Source: Pseudomonadota bacterium (GTDB lineage Bacteria > Pseudomonadota > Gammaproteobacteria > Burkholderiales > Rhodocyclaceae). From it: 64,000 nucleotides of DNA. Shown in pieces: positions 1-8,586 of the stretch (positions within the stretch are counted from its first letter, which is position 1; each line of letters begins with the position of its first letter). The position numbers were made by a program, and so were the translations under genes. Where the stretch lies: contig JAFEDI010000097.1 of NCBI GenBank assembly GCA_018241725.1, positions 1 through 64,000 on the forward strand. Direction: 5' to 3'. The notes under the pieces are model-generated. The model searched no databases. It was not told where the DNA came from and saw nothing but the letters and a program-made list of their open reading frames with translations.

Positions 1-167
1 CATTTTTTCGCACCCCGGTGCGGGTGTCGGGGAATCGAGACCCCGCAGGGCGGCACGCGCTGCCGGGGAACCTTTCCGGTTTATACTCATCTCGATACGC
101 AGAACAACCCGTTCGCGGGAGTGGATGGCGTTTGAACGGGGGTAGCCCCGCGCCTGACGGAGACTTT
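1..167. other. Upstream region of ctp; possible tail of an upstream gene
   Basis: The first 167 bases hold no recognisable gene. Plus-strand frame 1 is open from base 1 to a TGA at 133-135, so the end of an upstream gene is possible, but the 44 residues match nothing I know. A TATACT at 82-87 could be a -10 element for ctp, but the hexamer 17 bases upstream is poor. Confidence 0.3.
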
Positions 168-1577
168 ATGCGCAGCAAACTGCAGCAAGCCGGCCTGGTA
201 TTCACAGGGTTGTGTGCCGGGATTCTCATCAGCCTCAATTTCTCGGCAAATGCGGACAAGGCAGCCCTCGCACCATTGCCGGTCGAGGAGTTGCGCAATC
301 TGGCGGATGTCTTCAACGCCATCAAGCAGGGTTATGTTGAGCCGGTCGAGGACAAGAAGCTGATCACCTATGCGATCAGCGGCATGCTGTCCAATCTCGA
401 TCCCCATTCGGCCTACCTGGACGCAGAGGCCTTCAAGGATCTGCAGGTCGGTACGCAAGGCGAATTTGGCGGTCTTGGCATCGAGGTCGGTTCGGAGGAC
501 GGTTTCGTCAAGGTGATCTCGCCGATCGAGGATACGCCGGCATTCCGGGCCGGTATCAAGGCCGGTGACCTGATCATCAAGCTCGACGATACATCGGTGA
601 AGGGCATGTCGCTCAACGACGCGGTCAAGCGCATGCGTGGCAAGCCCAAGACCAATATCGTCCTGACCATCGCCCGCAAGGGAGAGCCCAAGCCCATCGT
701 CGTCACGCTGATGCGGGAAGTTATCAAGGTCCAGAGCGTCAAGTCCAAGCTGGTGGAGCCGGGGTATGGCTATGTGCGCGTCGTCCAGTTCCAGGAGCAG
801 ACGGCGGCGTCCCTGGTTCAGCATCTCGAACGGCTGGTAAAGCAGGGTAGCCTGAAGGGGCTTGTCCTCGATCTGCGCAACGATCCGGGTGGCTTGCTCA
901 ATAGTGCCATCGGTGTGTCCGCGGCCTTCCTGCCGCCGCAGGCTTTGGTGGTATCCACCGATGGCCGTACCGACGACGCCAAGCGCAAGTATCTGGCCAT
1001 GCCGGACGACTACCTGCGTGGCTCCCGCGACGATTACATCAAGAACGTGCCGGCCTCCATCAAGACGGTGCCGATGGTGGTGCTGGTCAATGGCGGCTCC
1101 GCCTCGGCATCGGAAATCGTGGCCGGAGCGCTGCAGGATCACAAGCGAGCCGTAGTGATGGGTACCCAGAGCTTCGGCAAGGGCTCGGTGCAGACCATCC
1201 TGCCGCTCAACAACAATGCGGCGATCAAGCTGACCACGGCGCGCTACTTCACGCCGAGTGGCCGTTCGATCCAGGCCAAGGGCATTTCGCCTGACATCGT
1301 CGTGGAAGAAACGCCCAACGGTTCTTCCCGCGATCATCTGCGAGAGGCGGACTTGGAGCGTCACCTTTCCAATGGCAAGGAGCCTGAAGTCGTCAAGATG
1401 GATGCGCCGGTAGCGCCGAAGAAGGATGTGCCGGTCAAGGGCCGTGACAAGGACAAGTCGAAGGATGACGACGAACTGAAGCCGCCGTTCGAGATTGCCG
1501 GCAAGGACGACTATCAACTGGCCCAGGCGGTGAATTTGCTCAAGGGACTGCAGATCCTCCAGAATAGCGGCAAGTGA
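168..1577 (+). CDS. ctp: Carboxy-terminal processing protease (S41A family)
   Basis: A 469-residue periplasmic serine protease of the CtpA/Tsp family, which trims or degrades envelope proteins from the C-terminus. A hydrophobic N-terminal segment (about residues 9-29) looks like a signal peptide or anchor. A PDZ domain with the GGLGIEV carboxylate-binding loop spans roughly 95-170, followed by the S41 catalytic domain. The motif GSASASEI places the nucleophile at Ser313 and SFGKGSVQ the general base at Lys338; this 25-residue spacing is the same as in E. coli Tsp. The C-terminal 90 residues are charged and Lys/Asp rich. I start at 168 because GACGGAGAC lies just upstream and the signal sequence follows directly; the frame is open further upstream but reads as non-protein. 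The next gene follows after 22 bases, suggesting co-transcription. Confidence 0.93.
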   Translation: MRSKLQQAGLVFTGLCAGILISLNFSANADKAALAPLPVEELRNLADVFNAIKQGYVEPVEDKKLITYAISGMLSNLDPHSAYLDAEAFKDLQVGTQGEFGGLGIEVGSEDGFVKVISPIEDTPAFRAGIKAGDLIIKLDDTSVKGMSLNDAVKRMRGKPKTNIVLTIARKGEPKPIVVTLMREVIKVQSVKSKLVEPGYGYVRVVQFQEQTAASLVQHLERLVKQGSLKGLVLDLRNDPGGLLNSAIGVSAAFLPPQALVVSTDGRTDDAKRKYLAMPDDYLRGSRDDYIKNVPASIKTVPMVVLVNGGSASASEIVAGALQDHKRAVVMGTQSFGKGSVQTILPLNNNAAIKLTTARYFTPSGRSIQAKGISPDIVVEETPNGSSRDHLREADLERHLSNGKEPEVVKMDAPVAPKKDVPVKGRDKDKSKDDDELKPPFEIAGKDDYQLAQAVNLLKGLQILQNSGK

Positions 1578-1599
1578 CCATCTTGCCGGAGGTTCGATC

Positions 1600-2055
1600 A
1601 TGCGACGCGAGACTGCTTACAAGCTGGCCGGACGGAAGCATGCTAGTCCGGCGCATCACGCCGCCGCTGGCCTCGCGAAATGTCGGGAGATCCGTTTCAA
1701 GGATCTCCCGCCTGGTCAAGTGGAGCAGGCGCGGCGTTCGCTTGCGGCGCTGGCGGGGGTGAAGGTCGAGGCCGGGCGTGACATGCTGTCGCTGATCGTG
1801 CATTACAACGTGCTCGATTACACCCTTGAGCGTCTCGAAAATGCGCTATCGGATGCAGGCTTCCATCTCGATCGTCCCTTGCTGGTCCGTCTGCTCCGGG
1901 CGCTGATCTACTACGTGGAGGAGACTCAGGTGCATAACCTGCGCTCCCCGGAACGGCTGATCAAGCAATCCCACGAGGTTTACATCCATGCCTATGCGGC
2001 CCATCCGCATGGCGATCACGACGATACGCCGCCTGATCTGCGCGATTTCAAATGA
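1600..2055 (+). CDS. Conserved hypothetical protein with an HMA-like fold
   Basis: A 151-residue soluble protein between ctp and moeB. Residues about 30-85 follow the rhythm of a ferredoxin-like heavy-metal-associated domain: a strand, a helix of the VEQARRSLAAL type, GVKVEAG, a buried strand, then a helix TLERLENAL and a final Gly-Phe. The metal-binding CxxC is absent; the only cysteine in this part (KCREI) stands alone. The C-terminal half is helical and ends in a His/Asp-rich tail (HPHGDHDD). GGAGG lies 7 bases before the ATG. The fold call is inference from the pattern, and no function can be given. It belongs with ctp by spacing and strand. Confidence 0.7.
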   Translation: MRRETAYKLAGRKHASPAHHAAAGLAKCREIRFKDLPPGQVEQARRSLAALAGVKVEAGRDMLSLIVHYNVLDYTLERLENALSDAGFHLDRPLLVRLLRALIYYVEETQVHNLRSPERLIKQSHEVYIHAYAAHPHGDHDDTPPDLRDFK

Positions 2056-2100
2056 TTCCGGGCTGTTGGCCCGGACCATCTCTCTCATCCCCATTCAGTC

Positions 2101-2850
2101 ATGAACGACGAACAGCTGCTGCGCTATTCGCGCCATATCCTGCTTCCCCAGATCGGCATCGAAGGGCAGGATGCCATCGTTGCCGCCCGCGTGCTGGTTG
2201 TCGGCGCCGGGGGGCTTGGCTCACCGGCTGCCATGTACCTGGCGGCTGCCGGTGTTGGGACGCTGGTGCTGGCGGATGGTGACACCGTTGATCTGACCAA
2301 CCTGCAACGGCAGATCCTGCACAGCCAGGAGGGCGTTGGGCGGCTTAAGGTGGAGTCCGGCAGCGACACCCTGGCGCGCCTGAATCCGGAGGTCCGCGTC
2401 GTGCCGATCGGTCGGCGCCTGGAGGGGGCAGAACTGGAGGCCGAGATTGCCGCGGCGGACTTGGTGCTCGACTGCTCCGACAACTTCGCCACCCGCCATG
2501 CCATCAACCGGGCCTGTGTGGCTCTCCGCAAGCCGCTGGTGTCGGGTGCTGCTGTGCGTTTCGATGGTCAGGTGTCGGTGTTCGACCTGCGGTCCAACGA
2601 CAGTCCGTGCTACCACTGCCTGTTTCCGGAAGGCGAGGACGTGGAGGAGGTGCGCTGCGCGGTGATGGGCGTGTTCGCTCCGATCACCGGCATTGTTGGT
2701 GCCGTGCAGGCAGCCGAAGCGCTCAAGCTGCTGGTGGGGTGTGGCGAGACCCTGACGGGCCGCTTGCTGCTGCTCGACGCGCTGGCGATGGACTGGCGGA
2801 CGATCCGGCTGGGCCGCGATCCAGGCTGCGCGGTGTGCGCGTCACGCTGA
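2101..2850 (+). CDS. moeB: HesA/MoeB/ThiF family adenylyltransferase
   Basis: A 249-residue E1-like enzyme that adenylates the C-terminal glycine of a ubiquitin-like sulfur carrier (MoaD or ThiS) for molybdopterin or thiazole synthesis. The nucleotide-binding GAGGLGS is at 35-41, followed by the conserved DLTNLQRQ segment at 64-71. Four cysteines set as two CxxC pairs (Cys170/Cys173 and Cys243/Cys246) form the structural zinc site. Length and layout fit MoeB and ThiF equally well, and no carrier protein gene is adjacent; moaC lies 41 kb away, so the split between the two names stays open. There is no rhodanese domain as in MOCS3. Its last 9 bases overlap the end of the convergent sterol-desaturase gene. 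Confidence 0.88.
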   Translation: MNDEQLLRYSRHILLPQIGIEGQDAIVAARVLVVGAGGLGSPAAMYLAAAGVGTLVLADGDTVDLTNLQRQILHSQEGVGRLKVESGSDTLARLNPEVRVVPIGRRLEGAELEAEIAAADLVLDCSDNFATRHAINRACVALRKPLVSGAAVRFDGQVSVFDLRSNDSPCYHCLFPEGEDVEEVRCAVMGVFAPITGIVGAVQAAEALKLLVGCGETLTGRLLLLDALAMDWRTIRLGRDPGCAVCASR

Positions 2851-3819
2851 GCTCTGTGTGTTGTTTCGTTTGAACAAGGCGTTGGCGAATTGCTTCAGAC
2901 CCAGTTTCTGCTGTTGCCAGAAATCGTTGCGGGCAGCGATCTCGGACGGCGTTTTTTCGTGGATGCCGGTTGGCGGGATGTCGTCCTGCAGGTAGAGGGT
3001 GCCGAATAGCATGTCCCACACCGGCAGCAGGATCGCGAAGTTGCAGCCGTAGCGGAAACGCGGGTCGGCTGGGAGGTCAAGTGCATGGTGCCAGCGGTGG
3101 TAGAGAGGGCCGACGATCAGCCTTTCTCCAACGGGGCCGAAGCGGAGGCGGGTGTTGGTGTGGGACAGGTTTTCCACCAGCCGCAGGGCGATCAGCAGGC
3201 CGAGGAAGTGGCCCGGCGGCACGCCGATCAGCAGGGACAGGCAGGCGAACCAGACGCCGGCGATCAGGTCGTCGAGCAGGTGGTTGCGGGAGTCCGTCCA
3301 GAAGGACATCTGCCGCTGGGAATGATGGATGCCGTGCAAGGCCCACCACCAGTGCCAGGTGTGTGACAGGCGATGGCGCCAGTATTCGGCAAAATCGAGG
3401 ATCACGAGGTAGATCAGGAAGCTGGCCAGCGGGTGGTAGTCGAGGGTGGGCAGCCAGTCCTCCAGCTGATGCGGAATGATGTCGTGAAAGCGCAGCCAGC
3501 CTTCCAGTTCGCTGAAGCCAGGCGCCAGCAGGATGAACACCGCGAGCGGAACGATGCCCAGGCGATTGAGGATGGAGTAGAGCACGTCCACGCGAACGGC
3601 CCCGCGCTCAGCCCACTTTTCAGCTGGCCACAGGGCTTCCAGTGGTCGTAGTAGTACAAAGGCGGCGCTGAGTTCGATGGCGCCGAGCAGGACGAATTCG
3701 ACGCCATCGAAGCCCATTTCCGCGTAGCTCGCAAAGCCGGTGGCGAACAGCAGCGGCTGGACCAGGGTGTCGAAAAGCCAGCCCTGGGTGCGGACGAAAA
3801 GGTCCACCAGCCAGTCCAT
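2842..3819 (-). CDS. Sterol desaturase/fatty acid hydroxylase family protein
   Basis: A 325-residue integral membrane di-iron protein of the fatty acid hydroxylase superfamily. The three histidine clusters are intact: HRLSH (HxxxH), HGIHHS (HxxHH) and HRWHH. Several hydrophobic segments lie before and between them. Family members hydroxylate or desaturate lipids, but the substrate cannot be read from sequence. The start ATG shares one base with the TAA of the upstream deacetylase (TAATG), which implies translational coupling; the frame is open further upstream but runs inside that gene. It is the last of three coupled genes with a beta-propeller protein and a deacetylase, and converges on moeB with a 9-base overlap. 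Confidence 0.87.
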   Translation of the reverse strand: MDWLVDLFVRTQGWLFDTLVQPLLFATGFASYAEMGFDGVEFVLLGAIELSAAFVLLRPLEALWPAEKWAERGAVRVDVLYSILNRLGIVPLAVFILLAPGFSELEGWLRFHDIIPHQLEDWLPTLDYHPLASFLIYLVILDFAEYWRHRLSHTWHWWWALHGIHHSQRQMSFWTDSRNHLLDDLIAGVWFACLSLLIGVPPGHFLGLLIALRLVENLSHTNTRLRFGPVGERLIVGPLYHRWHHALDLPADPRFRYGCNFAILLPVWDMLFGTLYLQDDIPPTGIHEKTPSEIAARNDFWQQQKLGLKQFANALFKRNNTQSSA

Positions 3820-4562
3820 TACGGCGTGCTCACTGTGGCGAAGCAGAAGCCGCGAGCCTTGAGTCCGGCGATCAGCGGATCCAGCATCGGCGCAAAGGGA
3901 TCCTTGCGCGACCAGATGCCCAGATGGGCGAGCAGCACATCTCCGTCCTTGATGTTGGCCAGCGCCCGTTTGAGCAGTGTTTCGTTGGGATAGGCCCCGG
4001 AGGGCAGTTCGTCGCCGAGGAAGCCAGCCGCCGACCAGCCCACGTGCCGGTAGCCGCATTGCTTTGCCGCTTTCAGCGTGAGGGGCGTCGTGTGGCCGCC
4101 GGGCGCGCGCCAGATCGGGTCGAGGTGGCGGCCGGTGAGTTCGGCGAAGCGCTCGTCCGGCTGCTTCACTTCCGCGCAGATCTGTGCCGCATCAAGTTTT
4201 TCGCGCTGCCCGTCCATCAACTGGTAAACCACCCGGCCGTCGTCGAGATCCTTGCGGAACGCGCCGTGACGCCAGGTGTGGCTGCCGAAGGCGTGCCCTT
4301 CCGCCACGCGTGCCTTCCAGTACGGGGCCCAGGATGCGTCAAGGGCCATGTCGCCGCGGCTGGTCTTTTCCTGGGCAACGAAGAAGGTCGCCTTGATGTG
4401 GTGCTTCTGCAGGATTTCGGCAATCGGTTCCGCGTAGCGCATGTTGCCGGTGTCGAGCGTGAGGTAGACCGTGCCCTTGCAGGACGCCTCTTCGGCGGCG
4501 ACCGTGTGAGCCGCCGACGCAGCGATGAGCACCAAGGACAGCATTAGGCGCCGGATATGCAT
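3819..4562 (-). CDS. Secreted polysaccharide deacetylase-like protein (NodB domain)
   Basis: A 247-residue protein with an N-terminal signal peptide (to about residue 23) and a NodB-type carbohydrate esterase family 4 domain. Motif 2 is intact (HTWRH), as are motif 3 (RAPGG) and motif 5 (LLAHLG). Motif 1 reads TLDTG instead of the usual TFDDG: the first Asp, normally the catalytic base, is kept, but the second Asp, normally a metal ligand, is Thr. Activity may therefore differ from classical chitin or peptidoglycan deacetylases. The start overlaps the stop of the upstream beta-propeller gene (TGATG), preceded by GGCGAGGCGG, and the stop overlaps the next start, so all three are translationally coupled. 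Confidence 0.83.
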   Translation of the reverse strand: MHIRRLMLSLVLIAASAAHTVAAEEASCKGTVYLTLDTGNMRYAEPIAEILQKHHIKATFFVAQEKTSRGDMALDASWAPYWKARVAEGHAFGSHTWRHGAFRKDLDDGRVVYQLMDGQREKLDAAQICAEVKQPDERFAELTGRHLDPIWRAPGGHTTPLTLKAAKQCGYRHVGWSAAGFLGDELPSGAYPNETLLKRALANIKDGDVLLAHLGIWSRKDPFAPMLDPLIAGLKARGFCFATVSTP

Positions 4563-5521
4563 CACCGCCTCGCCGCGTGCTTGAGAAAGAACACGCCGTG
4601 GGGTGAGCGCCCGACGGGGATGGAGCGCGACACCGCCTTCTGCTCCAGGTCCAGCACCTGCACCTTGCGGGCGAAGCGCGCCGTAGCCCATAGTTCCTTG
4701 CCGTCGGCGCGGATCTCCATGTCGTCGGGGCCTCCGGGAACGTCATATTGTTCGACCTCGCTGAGGGTCTGTGTGTCCACCAGGGAGATGCTGCCCTTCA
4801 TGCTGCGGTTCGATACGAAGACGTGGCGCCCGTCACCGCGCGCCAGGAAGTTGTGGGCGGCTTTGTCCGTGGTGATCTTCTTGATGGACTTGCGCGCCCG
4901 CCAGTCGATGACCTCCACGTAATCGGCGCCCATGATCGCCACCAGCAGGTACTTGTCGTCAGGCGTCATGTAGATGCCGGCGGGGGTCGGGCCGACGTTC
5001 ATCTTCCAGACCGGTTGCTGCGTCTTGAGATCGATGGCGAGGATCTCGTCGGATTCCTGCAGTGTGACGAAGACGTACTGGCTGGCCTTGTCGAAGGCCA
5101 TGTGCGAAGGCGTCTTGGCGGCGGGGACGCGGGCGACCAGAGAGAAATCGGCGGCCCTGTATAGATCGACCCGGTCCAGGCGCAGGGAGTTGGCGACGAA
5201 CCACTTCTTGTCCGGCGAGAAGCCGAGCTGGTAGGGGTCGGAGATGTTCTTGACGCGCTTCTGTTCCTGGCCCGTGCGGGGATCGAAGAAGACCAGTTCG
5301 TTGGAGATCGCACAGGCGACGATCACCGAACTGTCGTCCGGTGTCGCCATCAGGTGGTGGGGTTCCTTGCAGGCCGGGATACGGCCGGTTTCCTTGTAGC
5401 TGACCGTATCGATGAGGCTGACGTTTTCGTCCCCCGAGTTCAGGACGAGAGCTGTCTCTGCCCAGGCAGAGGCTGCCAGACAGGCGAAAATGACGGAGCC
5501 GATTAGGCGTGCAGGCTTCAT
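4562..5521 (-). CDS. Periplasmic YVTN-type beta-propeller protein
   Basis: A 319-residue exported protein with a signal peptide ending near residue 21 (ASAWA). The rest is a series of about seven blades of 40-45 residues with the recurring pattern 'P..DD..V.VA....N.V.FFD..TG', typical of YVTN/WD-like quinohemoprotein-related propellers. No catalytic motif or heme site is visible, so it is probably a binding or scaffolding protein. It is the first gene of a coupled trio with a deacetylase and a sterol-desaturase-like protein. A TGATG junction ties it to the deacetylase. About 100 bases upstream separate it from the end of ribD. Confidence 0.8.
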   Translation of the reverse strand: MKPARLIGSVIFACLAASAWAETALVLNSGDENVSLIDTVSYKETGRIPACKEPHHLMATPDDSSVIVACAISNELVFFDPRTGQEQKRVKNISDPYQLGFSPDKKWFVANSLRLDRVDLYRAADFSLVARVPAAKTPSHMAFDKASQYVFVTLQESDEILAIDLKTQQPVWKMNVGPTPAGIYMTPDDKYLLVAIMGADYVEVIDWRARKSIKKITTDKAAHNFLARGDGRHVFVSNRSMKGSISLVDTQTLSEVEQYDVPGGPDDMEIRADGKELWATARFARKVQVLDLEQKAVSRSIPVGRSPHGVFFLKHAARR

Positions 5522-5621
5522 GGAGCGGTCGCGTTGCGGATATAGAGAGTTAACGGCTCGAATGCTCGCACGTTGACCGCTCCGACCAGTGCCGGCGTGA
5601 TGAGTTTTGTGTCAGCGCGGT

Positions 5622-5639
5622 GCCCAGTTCAGACTGGGC
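5622..5639 (-). terminator. Hairpin over the ribD stop codon
   Basis: A perfect 7-bp stem (GCCCAGT/ACTGGGC) with a 4-base loop. The ribD stop codon (5629-5631) sits in and beside the loop. No T-run follows, so it may be a transcript-end stabiliser rather than an intrinsic terminator. Confidence 0.4.
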
Positions 5640-6717
5640 GGGCGACGATCCGCAAATCGCGGCCGACCTGGCGGACGTCGCGGAAGGCGAGCTCCCGCTT
5701 GTCGGCCAGGTTGCTCAGTGCCGGCAGGTTGAACAGGCCACGGGCATCGTCTCCGGCAAGGGAGGGGGCGAGATAGAGGATCAGCTCGTCTACGCAGCCT
5801 TCCCTAAGCAGGGAGCCGTTGAGCTTGAAGCCGCTTTCGGCCAGCACTTCGTTGATGCCGCGCTGGCCGAGTTCGGTCATCAGGGCGGGAAGATCCACCT
5901 TCCCGCCGTTGTTAGGCAGGATCAGCACGTCGGCGCCCCGGTGCTGCAGTGCTGCGATGCGCTCGGCATCCTTGACGGCACCGGCCACCAGCACCCGGCC
6001 GCCGTCGAGAATCTTGGCGTTGAGCGGCGTTTCCAGGCGAGCGTCCACGATGATGCGCAGGGGCTGGCGTTCAGTGGGGATCGCGCGGACGTTGAGCTGC
6101 GGATCGTCGTCGCGCACGGTGCCGATGCCGGTGAGCACCGCGCAGGAGCGGGCGCGCCAGCGGTGCGCGTCGCGGCGGGCGTCGTCACCGGTGATCCATT
6201 GGGAGACGCCGTTGTTCAGTGCGGTCTTGCCGTCCAGCGTGGCGGCAGCCTTCAGGCGCAGCCACGGGCGGCCGCGGGTCATGCGTGAGATGAAGCCGAT
6301 GTTGAGTTCGCGGGCTTCATGTTCCTGCACGCCGGCGACGGTCGCAATGCCGGCGTCGCGCAGGCGAGCCAGACCGCGTCCGGCAACCAGCGGGTTCGGA
6401 TCTTCCATCGCGGCAACGACGCGGGCCACGCCCGCCTTGATCAGTGCGTCGGCGCAGGGCGGCGTGCGACCGTGGTGGGAGCAGGGTTCCAGCGTCACGT
6501 AGGCGGTGGCGCTACGAGCCTGTTCGCCCGCCATCGCGAGGGCGTGCACTTCTGCGTGGGGCTCGCCGGCACGTACGTGCCAGCCTTCGCCGACGATCGT
6601 GCCGTCACGCACGATGACGCAGCCGACGCGGGGATTCGGGGTGGTCGTGAACAGTCCGCGCTCGGCCAGTTCGAGGGCGCGGGCCATCCACCGGTAGTCG
6701 TCGGCGGTGGCGCTCAT
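5629..6717 (-). CDS. ribD: Bifunctional riboflavin biosynthesis deaminase/reductase
   Basis: A 362-residue cytosolic enzyme doing two steps of riboflavin synthesis: deamination of diaminohydroxyphosphoribosylaminopyrimidine and NADPH reduction of the ribosyl side chain. The N-terminal deaminase has the zinc site HAE at 54-56 and PCSHHGRTPPC with Cys79 and Cys88. The C-terminal reductase domain (from about 150) has LKAAATLDGK and the AESGFKLNG segment. The chosen ATG lies 13 bases after nrdR; the frame continues upstream into nrdR but that part reads as noise. The order glyA-nrdR-ribD is common in proteobacteria. Confidence 0.95.
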   Translation of the reverse strand: MSATADDYRWMARALELAERGLFTTTPNPRVGCVIVRDGTIVGEGWHVRAGEPHAEVHALAMAGEQARSATAYVTLEPCSHHGRTPPCADALIKAGVARVVAAMEDPNPLVAGRGLARLRDAGIATVAGVQEHEARELNIGFISRMTRGRPWLRLKAAATLDGKTALNNGVSQWITGDDARRDAHRWRARSCAVLTGIGTVRDDDPQLNVRAIPTERQPLRIIVDARLETPLNAKILDGGRVLVAGAVKDAERIAALQHRGADVLILPNNGGKVDLPALMTELGQRGINEVLAESGFKLNGSLLREGCVDELILYLAPSLAGDDARGLFNLPALSNLADKRELAFRDVRQVGRDLRIVARPV

Positions 6718-6730
6718 GGCAGTGGAACCT

Positions 6731-7210
6731 TCAGGAAACCTTGGGGGGGCGGCCACGGGGCCGGGAGGTGACTTCGCGGATGACTTCCGAGAATTCGTCC
6801 ACGTCGGCAAAGGCGCGGTAAACCGATGCGAAACGGATGTAGGCGACTTTGTCGAGCTTCTTGAGCTCGCGCATCACCAGTTCGCCGATGCGTTCGGAGG
6901 CGATTTCGCGTTCGCCGGAGGCGAGCAGCTTGGCCTCGATGCGATCGACGGCGGCCTCGACGTTCTCGGCGGTGACGGGGCGCTTGCGCAGCGCCAGCTT
7001 CAGGCTCCCGAGGAGCTTGTCGCGGTTGAAGTCGGCACGGCTGCCGTTCTTCTTGACCACCTGGGGCATCTTGAGGTCGATGCGCTCGTAGGTGGTGAAG
7101 CGCTTGTCGCAGGACAGGCAGCGACGGCGGCGCCGTACGGTGTCACCGTCCTCGTTTTCACGGGTGTCGGTGACTTGCGTATTGTCGGCGCCGCAGAAGG
7201 GGCAATGCAT
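6731..7210 (-). CDS. nrdR: Transcriptional repressor NrdR
   Basis: A 159-residue repressor that senses ATP/dATP and controls ribonucleotide reductase genes by binding NrdR boxes. The N-terminal zinc ribbon has Cys3, Cys6, Cys31 and Cys34, followed by an Arg-rich stretch; residues about 49-139 form an ATP-cone domain starting [11 protein letters not shown]. Length is standard. It lies 32 bases downstream of glyA and 13 bases upstream of ribD, so the three are probably one transcript. No ribonucleotide reductase gene is in the window. Confidence 0.96.
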   Translation of the reverse strand: MHCPFCGADNTQVTDTRENEDGDTVRRRRRCLSCDKRFTTYERIDLKMPQVVKKNGSRADFNRDKLLGSLKLALRKRPVTAENVEAAVDRIEAKLLASGEREIASERIGELVMRELKKLDKVAYIRFASVYRAFADVDEFSEVIREVTSRPRGRPPKVS

Positions 7211-7242
7211 GGGTTAATGCGCGTCCCTGTCGCTGGTGAGGC

Positions 7243-8493
7243 TTAAGCGCCGTACACCGGGAACTTGCGGCACAGTTCGGAAACCTTGGCGCGCACGTTC
7301 TCGATGGTGGCTTCGTCCTTCGGATTGTCGAGCACGTCGGCAATCAGGTGGGCGATGCGCTCGGCTTCGATCTCGGTAAAGCCACGGGTGGTCATCGCCG
7401 GCGAGCCGATGCGGATGCCGGAGGTGACGAAGGGCTTCTGCGGATCGTTGGGGATCGAGTTCTTGTTGACGGTGATGTGGGCGCTGCCGAGGACGGCTTC
7501 GGCTTCCTTGCCGGTGATGTTCTTGGACTGGAGGTCCACCAGGAACACGTGGCTTTCGGTACGGCCGGAGATGATGCGCAGGCCGCGCTCTTCACCGAGG
7601 ACGCGGGCCATCACGCGGGCATTGGCGATGACCTGTTCCTGGTATTGCTTGAACTCGGGGCCGGCGGCTTCCTTGAAGGCGACGGCCTTGGCGGCGATGA
7701 CGTGCATCAGCGGGCCACCCTGCAGGCCCGGGAAGATGGCGGAGTTGATCGCCTTCTCGTGCTCGGCCTTCATCAGGATGATGCCGCCGCGGGGGCCGCG
7801 GAGGGTCTTGTGGGTGGTGGAGGTCACCACGTCGGCGTGGGGAACCGGGTTCGGGTAGTAGCCGGCGGCGATCAGGCCGGCGTAGTGGGCCATGTCCACC
7901 CAGAAGATGGCGCCGATTTCCTTGGCGATCTTGGCGAAGCGCTCGAAGTCGATGCGCAGCGCGTAGGCGGAGGCGCCGGCGATGATGATGCGCGGCTTGT
8001 GCTCGCGGGCCAGCGCTTCCATCTTGTCGTAGTCGATCTCTTCCTTCTCGTTGAGACCGTAGGCCACGACGTTGAACCACTTGCCGGACATGTTCAGCGG
8101 CATGCCGTGGGTCAGGTGGCCGCCTTCGGCGAGGCTCATGCCCATGATGGTGTCGCCGGGCTTGGCAAAGGCCATCAGGACGGCCTGGTTGGCCTGGGAG
8201 CCGGAGTTCGGCTGGACGTTGGCGGCTTCGGCACCGAACAGGGCCTTCAGGCGGTCGATGGCCAGCTGCTCGGCCACGTCCACGTGCTCACAGCCACCGT
8301 AGTAACGCTTGCCCGGATAACCTTCCGCGTACTTGTTGGTGAGCTGGGAGCCCTGGGCTTCCATGACAGCTGCACTGACGTAGTTCTCGGAGGCGATCAG
8401 TTCGATGTGATCTTCCTGACGGCGGTTTTCGGCCTCAATGGCCTGCCAGAGTTCGGGGTCGACCTTGGCGAGGGTATTTTGCTTGGAAAACAT
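7243..8493 (-). CDS. glyA: Serine hydroxymethyltransferase
   Basis: A 416-residue PLP enzyme converting serine and tetrahydrofolate to glycine and methylene-tetrahydrofolate, the main source of one-carbon units. The PLP lysine is in the motif [12 protein letters not shown], and the N-terminal ENYVS and [15 protein letters not shown] segments are characteristic. Length matches the family. It heads the glyA-nrdR-ribD group. The leader upstream (8494-8586) contains a long inverted repeat, annotated separately. Confidence 0.98.
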   Translation of the reverse strand: MFSKQNTLAKVDPELWQAIEAENRRQEDHIELIASENYVSAAVMEAQGSQLTNKYAEGYPGKRYYGGCEHVDVAEQLAIDRLKALFGAEAANVQPNSGSQANQAVLMAFAKPGDTIMGMSLAEGGHLTHGMPLNMSGKWFNVVAYGLNEKEEIDYDKMEALAREHKPRIIIAGASAYALRIDFERFAKIAKEIGAIFWVDMAHYAGLIAAGYYPNPVPHADVVTSTTHKTLRGPRGGIILMKAEHEKAINSAIFPGLQGGPLMHVIAAKAVAFKEAAGPEFKQYQEQVIANARVMARVLGEERGLRIISGRTESHVFLVDLQSKNITGKEAEAVLGSAHITVNKNSIPNDPQKPFVTSGIRIGSPAMTTRGFTEIEAERIAHLIADVLDNPKDEATIENVRAKVSELCRKFPVYGA

Positions 8494-8529
8494 GGCGATC
8501 CAGGTGGACTTGAGTCAAAAACGGAGTTT

Positions 8530-8566
8530 AACACGGCACCTCGGGCTTGCCGAAAGCTGCCGTGTT
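8530..8566 (-). promoter_or_regulatory. Inverted repeat in the chemoreceptor-glyA intergenic region
   Basis: A perfect 9-bp stem (AACACGGCA at 8530-8538 with TGCCGTGTT at 8558-8566) encloses a 19-base loop that itself can form a small TCGG/CCGA hairpin. It lies between the end of the chemoreceptor gene and glyA on the same strand. In the minus direction a run of five T follows about 10 bases after the stem, so it could end the chemoreceptor transcript or act in the glyA leader. Confidence 0.4.
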
Positions 8567-8586
8567 CGGAAAAGCAAGGAATGGCT

